Shown here: one piece after another, positions 1 through 4,853 of the stretch | Numbering within the stretch: position 1 is the first letter of the stretch | Layout of the letters: the number at the start of each line of letters is the position of its first letter | Assembly: GCA_017620115.1 (NCBI GenBank) | Contig: JAFZRB010000098.1 | Coordinates: forward strand, 1-5,570 | Origin: Clostridia bacterium | GTDB lineage: Bacteria > Bacillota > Clostridia > Christensenellales > Aristaeellaceae | Length of the DNA: 5,570 nucleotides | Reading direction: 5' to 3' | Translations under genes and position numbers: made by a program | The notes under the pieces: generated by a model | The model's input: the letters and a program-made list of their open reading frames with translations, nothing else | Told to the model about the DNA's origin: nothing | The model's database searches: none

Positions 1-6
1 CTTCAT
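1..6 (-). CDS. Start of a gene running off the left edge (ATG AAG only)
   Basis: Only the first two codons, ATG AAG (Met-Lys), are inside the window, so no product can be named. The gene is inferred from its upstream signals. A minus-strand AAAGGAT ribosome site (complement of 16-22) lies about 9-10 bases before this ATG, and a consensus promoter lies at 88-59. The other nearby minus-strand ATG (17-15) meets a stop after four codons, so the ATG at 6 is the sensible start. The gene would be divergent from the FMN enzyme gene at 191 and might be co-regulated with it. Confidence 0.45.
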
Positions 7-58
7 ATCGGGTTCATCCTTTCTTACTGCCGTATTGTACCGCTTCGTCGATGAAACG

Positions 59-88
59 ATTATACCCGCGGACGGGGACGCCTGTCAA
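59..88 (-). promoter_or_regulatory. Consensus sigma-A promoter for the left-edge gene
   Basis: Read on the minus strand, TTGACA (88-83) is followed after 18 bases by TATAAT (64-59). Both hexamers are perfect consensus. Transcription would start near position 52 and give a leader of about 46 nt before the ATG at position 6. An imperfect palindrome, TTCGTCGATGAA (44-55, 10 of 12 positions symmetric), covers the predicted start point and could be an operator; that role is inferred. Confidence 0.75.
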
Positions 89-122
89 GGCTCCGTCGCG
101 CGGCCGCGAGATTATTTCACGA

Positions 123-151
123 TTCCCTTCCGGCGCGTTTTCTGTTATAAT
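123..151 (+). promoter_or_regulatory. Extended -10 promoter for the FMN enzyme gene
   Basis: TGTTATAAT at 143-151 is a perfect -10 hexamer (146-151) with the extended TGn motif. The -35 position at 17-bp spacing holds only TTCCCT (123-128), a weak match, which an extended -10 can compensate for. Start of transcription is expected near 158, about 33 nt before the ATG at 191. This rules out the longer open frame that begins at 35 as the translated form. Confidence 0.65.
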
Positions 152-174
152 GGCAGTGCAGGCAAAAAACACGC

Positions 175-182
175 AAAGGAGG
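175..182 (+). promoter_or_regulatory. Ribosome binding site fixing the start at 191
   Basis: AAAGGAGG is a full anti-Shine-Dalgarno match placed 8 bases before ATG 191. The reading frame stays open upstream to position 35, but no comparable ribosome site exists there and the promoter lies inside that stretch. The site therefore decides the start. Confidence 0.85.
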
Positions 183-190
183 ATTCCGCC

Positions 191-1075
191 ATGCCCGAAT
201 CCATCGGCAATTCCAACCGCATCAGCCGGGAATACATCGATTCCCTGCGCATCGAAACCCGCTACATGGACGCCGTGAGCCCCGCGCTCGATTTCACGCT
301 CTACGGAGAAACGTTCTCCTCGCCCATCATGACCGCCGCGCTCTCGCATCTGGACGGCTTCATGTTCCCCGGCGCGGCCGAGGCGCTGGCCCGCGGCGCG
401 CGCGACGCGGACGCCGTGCTGTGGTACGGCATGGCCGAAGCGGAGGAGATCGAGCGCCTGGCCGCCACCGGCGCGCGCATGATCGAGATCATCAAGCCCT
501 ATGCCGACCGCGACGAAATCTACCGCAGGATCGAACACGCCGAAAAGACGGGCCTGCTGGCCGTGGGAATCGACATCGACCACGCCTTCGGCCCCGAGGG
601 CGGGCCGGACTTCGTGCACGGCATCGAGATGAAGGCGCTGACCACCGCCGAGCTTGCCAGCCTTTGCCGCGCCTCGAAGCTGCCCCTGATCGTCAAGGGC
701 GTGCTCAGCGCGTGGGACGCCGAGCGCTGCCTGTCCGCCGGAGCGCGGGGACTCGTGCTGTCGCACCACAACAACCGCATCGAATACGCGCTGCCGCCGC
801 TGGCGCTACTGCCCGAAATCGCGGGCATGGCGGGCGGAACGCCCCTGTTTGTGGATTGCGAGATCCAGACCGGCATGGACGCCTTCAAGGCGCTGGCGCT
901 CGGCGCGAAGGGCGTGTGCATAGGCCGCCCGCTGATGACCGCCATCCGCGAAAACCCGGAAACCGGCGCGCGCGATTACCTCGTGCGCGCAAGAGGCCAA
1001 CTGGCCAAGGCCATGGCGTTCACCGGCAGCAGCGACCTCGGGCATATCGATCCGAACGTCATACACATTAGATAA
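191..1075 (+). CDS. Divergent FMN-dependent alpha-hydroxy-acid dehydrogenase/oxidase-like protein
   Basis: A 294-aa cytosolic TIM-barrel protein of the glycolate oxidase/lactate dehydrogenase family, which oxidises 2-hydroxy acids to 2-keto acids with FMN. Family landmarks appear in order: SPIM (44-47), the strand holding Asp128, the IVKGV strand with Lys169 (FMN contact in the family), His193 and Arg196 in H-x-x-R spacing (catalytic base and substrate carboxylate binder), and the FKALALGA...GRP segment at 233-247. Several motifs depart from the canonical pattern. The usual SNHGxRQ is SHHNNRI (191-197), and DGGxRxG is DCEIQTG (222-228), losing the phosphate-binding Arg. The N-terminal helix region carrying the substrate Tyr is missing, and the length is about 60-90 residues below the common 350-390. 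It has its own promoter and converges on dgoD. FMN binding and substrate are therefore uncertain; family membership is firm. It may belong to a Clostridia subfamily sharing the SHH and DC motifs (recalled from memory, not checked). Confidence 0.85.
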   Translation: MPESIGNSNRISREYIDSLRIETRYMDAVSPALDFTLYGETFSSPIMTAALSHLDGFMFPGAAEALARGARDADAVLWYGMAEAEEIERLAATGARMIEIIKPYADRDEIYRRIEHAEKTGLLAVGIDIDHAFGPEGGPDFVHGIEMKALTTAELASLCRASKLPLIVKGVLSAWDAERCLSAGARGLVLSHHNNRIEYALPPLALLPEIAGMAGGTPLFVDCEIQTGMDAFKALALGAKGVCIGRPLMTAIRENPETGARDYLVRARGQLAKAMAFTGSSDLGHIDPNVIHIR

Positions 1076-1086
1076 GACTAATTATA

Positions 1087-1223
1087 AATTTGGAATTAGC
1101 AATTAGCAATTATTAGGCTGCGGCGAAAGCTGTCTGCCAAAAAACACAGCAGGGCCAGCGACGGAAGGCATTTGAATGAATCCTTCCGCCGCCGGCCCCA
1201 ATTGCTAATTTCAATTCCAAATT
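1087..1223. repeat. 137-bp palindromic, multi-branched intergenic element (MITE-like or structured repeat)
   Basis: The ends are an inverted repeat. AATTTGGAATT (1087-1097) is matched by its complement at 1213-1223, and ATTAGCAATT (1102-1111) by its complement at 1200-1209, with only a 4-versus-3 base linker differing. Inside are two further hairpins: GCTGT/ACAGC (1129-1133 with 1146-1150) and a 17-position GC-rich stem (1152-1168 with 1182-1198). The left arm also carries a tandem 7-mer, AATTAGC twice (1094-1107). It starts 11 bases after the FMN gene stop, and its last base is the final A of the dgoD TGA. No open frame of its own is convincing and no target-site duplication is visible in the flanks. 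It could be a non-autonomous mobile element, a repetitive extragenic palindrome or a single-copy bidirectional 3' structure; copy number elsewhere would decide. Confidence 0.7.
1139..1198 (-). terminator. Probable terminator of the SDR-DUF3784-dgoD operon
   Basis: In the minus-strand RNA, 1198-1182 pairs with 1168-1152. There are 15 Watson-Crick pairs, and the two A/C mismatches of the plus strand become G-U wobbles, giving 17 continuous pairs around a 13-nt loop. A six-T run (1144-1139) follows 7 bases after the stem, a little further than in a textbook intrinsic terminator. The stem begins about 25 bases past the dgoD stop. In the plus direction no T-run follows the stem, so the FMN gene has no clear terminator of its own. 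Confidence 0.55.
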
Positions 1224-2356
1224 CACCACTGCGCGACGGAGCCGTCGGCGTGGAACAGGCGCGGGGTGTCCCAGTCGCCCTCGAAGGTATGGCTGCGCAC
1301 GTAGTCCTCGTCCACCTCGATGCACAGGCCCGTTCCCCTGGGCGCGTCCACATAGCCGTCTTTGATCTCGAAAGGCTTTTTGAGGTAGCCCACGCCGCGG
1401 TCGAGGCCGTCGGCCATGCCGGGGTGCTCCTGAATGAGGAAATTCGGGATGCAGGTGTCCGCCTGCAGGCAGGCCGCCAGCGAGATGGGACCAAGCGGGT
1501 TGTGGGGCGATACGGAGGCGTAGTACATCTCCGCCATGGCCGCGATCTTCTTCACCTCGAATATGCCGCCGCAGTGGCAGGTATCCGGCTGCAGCACCGC
1601 GGCCGCGTGCTGCTCCAGCACGGTGCGGAAGGCCCACTTGGTGAACAGACGCTCGCCCGTGGCGATGGGCACGCTGGTCTTGGCCGCGATGGAGGCCATG
1701 ACCTCGACGTTCTCCGGCAGCACCGGCTCCTCCACGAACATGGGATAATACGGCTCGATGGCGTCGATCAGGCGGCTGGCCATGCCCGCCATGATGCGGC
1801 CGTGGAAGTCGACGGCGATGTCCACGTCCTTGCCCACCGCCTCGCGGATGGCGCAGAACTTCTCGGCGAAGGCGTCCACATAGCTCAGCTTGTCGATGTG
1901 CTCAACCGGCGCGTCCGGCGAGATCTTGATGGCGTCGAAGCCCTGCTCCTTGCGCCTTTTCGCGTTGGCGGCAGCCTCGGCGGGCGTCGCGCCGCCGCAG
2001 TGGGAATAGATGCGGATCTTATCCCGGCAGCGGCCGCCCAGCAGCTCGTACACCGGCACGCCCAGCGCCTTGCCCTTGATGTCCCACAGCGCCTGCTCGA
2101 TGCCGCTGATGCAGGAGGTGAGGATGGGGCCGCCGCGGTAGAAGGTGGTGCAGTACATGGTCTGCCACAGGTGCTCTATGCGCGTTGGATCGGCGCCGAT
2201 GAGCACCGGCCGCAGCTCGTTGATGGCCGCCTCTACCGTCTTCGCGCGCCCCTCCAGGATGGGCTCGCCCCAACCCGAGACGCCCTCGTCCGTGCTGATC
2301 TTCAGGAACATCCACCGAGGCTTCACGTGAAAGGTTTCAAGGTTTGTGATCTTCAT
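1223..2356 (-). CDS. dgoD: D-galactonate dehydratase (enolase superfamily)
   Basis: A 377-aa cytosolic, Mg2+-dependent enzyme that dehydrates D-galactonate to 2-keto-3-deoxy-D-galactonate. It resembles E. coli DgoD along its whole length, including the N-terminal PRWMFLKI and FYRGGPIL segments and the C-terminal SVAxW ending. From family knowledge, the metal ligands are Asp183, Glu209 and Glu235, and the acid/base histidines are His185 and His285. All five are present at these same numbers, in DFHGR, FVEEPV, ATGER and SPHNPLGP. The ATG at 2356 is chosen because GGGAGG lies 8 bases upstream and the N-terminus then aligns with the family; the frame extends upstream without such support. It is the last gene of the operon, 35 bases after the DUF3784-like gene. 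Its stop codon overlaps the palindromic element, but the C-terminus looks complete. Related dehydratases can prefer other aldonates, so the substrate is likely but not proven. Confidence 0.92.
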   Translation of the reverse strand: MKITNLETFHVKPRWMFLKISTDEGVSGWGEPILEGRAKTVEAAINELRPVLIGADPTRIEHLWQTMYCTTFYRGGPILTSCISGIEQALWDIKGKALGVPVYELLGGRCRDKIRIYSHCGGATPAEAAANAKRRKEQGFDAIKISPDAPVEHIDKLSYVDAFAEKFCAIREAVGKDVDIAVDFHGRIMAGMASRLIDAIEPYYPMFVEEPVLPENVEVMASIAAKTSVPIATGERLFTKWAFRTVLEQHAAAVLQPDTCHCGGIFEVKKIAAMAEMYYASVSPHNPLGPISLAACLQADTCIPNFLIQEHPGMADGLDRGVGYLKKPFEIKDGYVDAPRGTGLCIEVDEDYVRSHTFEGDWDTPRLFHADGSVAQW

Positions 2357-2391
2357 TTTCCATGCCTCCCCGCATATCGCAAGTAAACCTG

Positions 2392-2706
2392 TCAGCTGAA
2401 CAACGATCCGTTGTACTTCTTCTGCGCCCTGAACATGACGGCGATCCCCAGGATAAATCCCGCCAGCAGCGGGATCCACCAGAGGGAAGATTCAGCCAGG
2501 CACAGCAGTCCCGTCAGGCATATCCCGGCTCCCACCACGATCAGCCCGATTCCCATCCGCCGCGCGTACGCGGGAATATCTTCTTTTTTCACGTTTTTGT
2601 AGTGATAATCATGCAGGATGGACACCTTTTGCTTCCTCCAGAGCAGAAGCCCCAGCACAACGCAAAGCAGCCCAACCGCCAAATCGACAATGACCCCCGC
2701 AATCAT
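2392..2706 (-). CDS. Small three-helix membrane protein, DUF3784-like
   Basis: A 104-aa protein of unknown function. Three hydrophobic segments are visible, at about residues 2-23, 51-70 and 75-93. Between the first two is a charged loop containing LHDYHYKNVKKED and then AYARRMGIG, a pattern I associate with the DUF3784 family of Firmicutes. The short C-terminus is basic (RAQKKY). The ATG at 2706 is preferred over an in-frame TTG two codons upstream because GGGAGGG sits 7 bases before the ATG. It lies 25 bases downstream of the SDR gene and 35 bases upstream of dgoD, so it is almost certainly co-transcribed with both. No substrate-binding or catalytic motif is seen. A role as a transporter helper or membrane anchor is possible but not shown; family assignment is from memory. 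Confidence 0.75.
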   Translation of the reverse strand: MIAGVIVDLAVGLLCVVLGLLLWRKQKVSILHDYHYKNVKKEDIPAYARRMGIGLIVVGAGICLTGLLCLAESSLWWIPLLAGFILGIAVMFRAQKKYNGSLFS

Positions 2707-2731
2707 CGGCAAACCCTCCCCTACGCAAGAT

Positions 2732-3517
2732 TTAATTCGTTCCGAACCGGTTCTCCGTCACCACCGGCAGCAGCGCGCCGCCGTCGACGCTGAGCGTCGT
2801 TCCCGTGATGCAGCCCGCGCCGTCGGAAGCAAGGAACACCACGGCGTCGCCGATCTCCTCCGGCTCGGCAATGCGCCCGATGGGAATCCGGCGGCTGATC
2901 GCGTCGATCCAAGCCGGCCGTCCTCCCGCGCCGGGGCGGTCGTTCTCCGGGATGTGGGTATAGCCCGGCGCGATGGTCACGACGCGGATGCCGTAGGGCG
3001 CGAGCTCCATGGCGATGTTCCTGCCCAGCTTGTCCACGCCCGCCTTGGCCGCGGCGTAAAACGAAGCGGTGGGCCAGCAGCCCTGCGCGTGGTTGGAAGA
3101 AATGTTGATGATGACGCCCTTCACGCCCTTTTCCACCATGCTGCGCGCGGCAGCCTGCGCGCAGAAATAGGTTCCGCGCAGGTCGGTGCCGATCACCGTG
3201 TCAAACATCTCCTCCGTGGCTTCCAGGAAGGGCTGAAAGCGGGTGACGCCCGCGTTGTTCACCATGAGATCGAGATGATCGAAGGTCTGGAAAAACGCCC
3301 CGAACATGGCGTGGATCTCGTCCACATGGCGTATGTCCGCCTGGAATACCTCGGCGCGCGCGCCCAGGGCGCGGCACTGCCGCGCGGTATCCCGCGCGCC
3401 GTCCGCCGACGCGCCGTAGTGAACGCCCACGTCGTAGCCCGCCCCGGCCAGCCGTATGGCGATGCCCTTGCCGATGCCCCGGCCCGCGCCGGTCACCAGC
3501 GCGATTTTCCTGTCCAT
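2732..3517 (-). CDS. SDR-family NAD(P)-dependent oxidoreductase
   Basis: A 261-aa classical short-chain dehydrogenase/reductase, cytosolic, interconverting an alcohol and a carbonyl with NAD(P)(H). Visible motifs are TGAGRGIG (9-16, cofactor Rossmann loop), NNAG (87-90), Ser140/Ser141 followed by Tyr154 and Lys158 in YAAAK (catalytic), and PG (184-185). The C-terminal SVDGG is typical of the FabG/glucose 1-dehydrogenase-like group. There is no acidic residue at the end of the second strand (VGVHYGAS), which favours NADP(H) or dual use. The tetrad Asn, normally N-L-x-G, is Asp112 here (TDLRG). The ATG at 3517 has GGAGGGGG 7 bases upstream. It is the first gene of an operon with the DUF3784-like protein and dgoD. 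From that context it may oxidise a sugar or sugar acid, for example an aldose to its lactone, but sequence alone does not give the substrate. Confidence 0.9.
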   Translation of the reverse strand: MDRKIALVTGAGRGIGKGIAIRLAGAGYDVGVHYGASADGARDTARQCRALGARAEVFQADIRHVDEIHAMFGAFFQTFDHLDLMVNNAGVTRFQPFLEATEEMFDTVIGTDLRGTYFCAQAAARSMVEKGVKGVIINISSNHAQGCWPTASFYAAAKAGVDKLGRNIAMELAPYGIRVVTIAPGYTHIPENDRPGAGGRPAWIDAISRRIPIGRIAEPEEIGDAVVFLASDGAGCITGTTLSVDGGALLPVVTENRFGTN

Positions 3518-3578
3518 ATCGTTTCCCCCTCCGTGCGGCGGCCTTTCCCGCCGTTCAGCGTCAGATGAACCCGTATCA

Positions 3579-3607
3579 AGTATACTCTTTTGGCGGCGCG
3601 TTGTCCA
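3579..3607 (-). promoter_or_regulatory. Promoter of the SDR-DUF3784-dgoD operon
   Basis: On the minus strand, TGGACA (3607-3602, five of six to consensus) and TATACT (3584-3579, five of six) are separated by 17 bases. Transcription would start near 3572, giving a leader of about 55 nt with a 6-bp hairpin (3553-3536) just ahead of the GGAGGGGG ribosome site at 3532-3525. Confidence 0.65.
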
Positions 3608-3739
3608 GCGGTTCCAGAGCCGCCGCGTAAACGGCGGAGCCGGCTCCCCGCGGAGCGAAATGCGGAAAAAGCGCGCGGAAAAATAGGTGTGAGTTCACCA
3701 GGCAGTACTTATGTAACTTCAAATTAATGATGTTCTGGT

Positions 3740-3759
3740 AAAAAGCATATTGACTTTTT
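3740..3759. promoter_or_regulatory. Candidate operator: inverted repeat over the transporter -35
   Basis: AAAAAG (3740-3745) and CTTTTT (3754-3759) are perfect 6-base arms 8 bases apart, and they enclose most of the -35 hexamer at 3750-3755. Binding of a dimeric regulator here would block polymerase. The arms are simple A/T runs, so chance is possible. Confidence 0.3.
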
Positions 3760-3778
3760 CGCTCATTCAATATATTAT
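3750..3778 (+). promoter_or_regulatory. Promoter of the ABC transporter operon
   Basis: TTGACT (3750-3755, five of six) and TATTAT (3773-3778, five of six) are separated by exactly 17 bases in an AT-rich setting. The expected start near 3785 leaves a leader of about 125 nt before the TTG at 3911. A second -10-like TATACT lies at 3789-3794 without a good -35. Confidence 0.65.
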
Positions 3779-3894
3779 TAAGTTGTTGTATACTCGAGCG
3801 CATGAAACGTCGATCTTATCGCTTCAGGCGTCGTTTTGCGTCCAGAATAAAGAGATTTCGCTTTGCGCGTCCTTCCGGCGCGTGGCGGAATTCC

Positions 3895-3903
3895 AGAAGG
3901 GGG
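3895..3903 (+). promoter_or_regulatory. Ribosome binding site supporting a TTG start at 3911
   Basis: AGAAGGGGG ends 7 bases before TTG 3911, and no in-frame ATG with a ribosome site lies near. The alternative in-frame TTG at 3863 has no such site, and starting there would add 16 residues (MRVLPARGG...) that LplB-type permeases normally lack. Confidence 0.7.
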
Positions 3904-3910
3904 TATTTTT

Positions 3911-4834
3911 TTGGCTGCGAACACCAAGAAGAAGTCGTTCCTGCAGAGGATGCGGGGCAACTGGGATCTGCTGCTGTTCTGCGTGCCCGGCATGATCTTC
4001 ACCATCATCTACCACTACATCCCCATCTACGGCGTGCAGATCGCCTTCCGCAACTACAAGCCGAAGAAGGGCATCTGGGGCAGCGACTGGGTAGGCCTGA
4101 AGAACTTTACGAGGTTTTTCAACAGCGCCGACTGGTTTGTGCTGGTTCGCAACACCCTTTTCCTGAGCCTCTATTCTCTGGCGGCGGGCTTCCCCGTGGC
4201 CGTCATTCTGGCGCTGATGCTCAACTCCTTCCGCCACAAGAGATACCGCAAGGTCATCCAAGCCGTCACCTACGCGCCGAACTTCATTTCGACCATCGTC
4301 ATGTGCGGTATGCTGATCCTGTTCCTCTCTCCCCGCGTGGGCGTCGTGAACAACGTCATCCGGGCGCTGGGCGGCGAAACCATCAACTTCATGGCTGAGA
4401 TCAGCATGTGGCGCCACATCTACGTGTGGAGCGGCGTGTGGCAGGGCATGGGCTGGTCATCCGTCATCTACTTCGCGGCGCTGGCCGGCGTTTCTCCCGA
4501 ATACCACGAAGCCGCCATTGTGGACGGCGCGACCAAGTTCCAGCGCGTTTTGCACATAGACCTTCCGTTCCTCGCGCCGACCATGACCATGCTGCTCATC
4601 ATGAACATGGGCTCCATCCTGTCGGTCGGCTTCGAAAAGGCCTACGCCCTGCAGAACGACCTGAACATGCCCGTTTCGGACATCATCGCCACATATACCT
4701 ACCGCTACGGCATCATCAAGAGCGATATTTCCTACTCGTCCGCCGTCGGCCTGATGAACAGCCTCGTCAACTCGGTGCTGCTGATCACGGTCAACTACAT
4801 CACCGGCAAATTGAGCGACAACGCGCTCTTCTGA
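3911..4834 (+). CDS. ABC sugar transporter permease 1 (LplB/YteP-type)
   Basis: A 307-aa inner-membrane subunit of a CUT1-type importer for a carbohydrate, working with permease 2, a lipoprotein binding protein and an ATPase. The protein starts with a basic tail (KKKSFLQRMRGNW). Six hydrophobic segments follow, at roughly residues 19-39, 80-105, 120-140, 170-193, 222-242 and 277-298. The EAA loop that docks with the ATPase is at 200-219: EAA, then DGA, ending in LPF. The IPIYGVQIAFRNY segment (37-49) and the C-terminal GKLSDNALF are typical of the LplB family, which is often linked to oligosaccharide or polyuronide uptake. Start is TTG 3911, supported by its ribosome site. It is first in its operon and divergent from the SDR-dgoD operon, which suggests its cargo feeds that pathway; the actual substrate cannot be read from the sequence. 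Confidence 0.93.
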   Translation: MAANTKKKSFLQRMRGNWDLLLFCVPGMIFTIIYHYIPIYGVQIAFRNYKPKKGIWGSDWVGLKNFTRFFNSADWFVLVRNTLFLSLYSLAAGFPVAVILALMLNSFRHKRYRKVIQAVTYAPNFISTIVMCGMLILFLSPRVGVVNNVIRALGGETINFMAEISMWRHIYVWSGVWQGMGWSSVIYFAALAGVSPEYHEAAIVDGATKFQRVLHIDLPFLAPTMTMLLIMNMGSILSVGFEKAYALQNDLNMPVSDIIATYTYRYGIIKSDISYSSAVGLMNSLVNSVLLITVNYITGKLSDNALF

Positions 4835-4853
4835 GGAAAGGAGGAAGGAATAT

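Larger units (their letters stand above)
3518..3910. other. Divergent control region between catabolic operon and transporter operon
   Basis: These 393 bases contain no supported gene. The left part (to about 3680) is GC-rich. It holds the SDR leader hairpin CGGCGG/CCGCCG (3536-3541 with 3548-3553), a second hairpin CCGCCG/CGGCGG (3620-3625 with 3632-3637) and the palindrome GGAGCCGGCTCC (3636-3647). The middle (about 3680-3795) is AT-rich, with GGTG/CACC (3686-3699) and AAAAAG/CTTTTT (3740-3759) inverted repeats and the transporter promoter. The right part (3785-3910) is a leader of about 125 nt with possible stems. No riboswitch class is recognised. The arrangement suits shared control of both operons by a sugar-responsive regulator not present in the window. 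Confidence 0.6.

Noticed and set aside
49..64. Catabolite-repression (cre) site around ATGAAACG, also at 3800-3815
   Set aside because: The bases do not fit WTGNAANCGNWNNCA; the CG is one position out of register.
35..190. N-terminal extension of the FMN enzyme by 52 residues
   Set aside because: The promoter -10 (146-151) lies inside it, and AAAGGAGG at 175-182 marks ATG 191 as the start.
14..769. A 251-aa minus-strand open frame opposite the FMN enzyme gene
   Set aside because: Its composition is typical of an antisense shadow, it shows no family motif and has no ribosome site, and the opposite strand carries a recognisable protein.
1172..2386. A 404-aa plus-strand open frame opposite dgoD
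   Set aside because: It lies antisense to a dgoD with all catalytic residues, is low in recognisable motifs and rich in Arg/Ala/Val/His/Asp as expected of a GC-rich shadow frame, and begins inside the palindromic element.
2707..2712. TTG start two codons upstream for the small membrane protein
   Set aside because: It lies only one base from the GGGAGGG ribosome site; ATG 2706 has the normal 7-base spacing.
2618..3568. A 316-aa plus-strand open frame opposite the SDR gene
   Set aside because: It is the complement of a clear SDR with complete motifs; its translation has no recognisable domain.
3785..3910. Riboswitch in the transporter leader
   Set aside because: Stems can be drawn but no conserved core of a known class is seen; kept only as a low-interest observation.
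3802..4398. A 198-aa plus-strand frame starting in the transporter leader
   Set aside because: It has no ribosome site before ATG 3802, is Arg-rich at the start, and then overlaps permease 1 out of frame.
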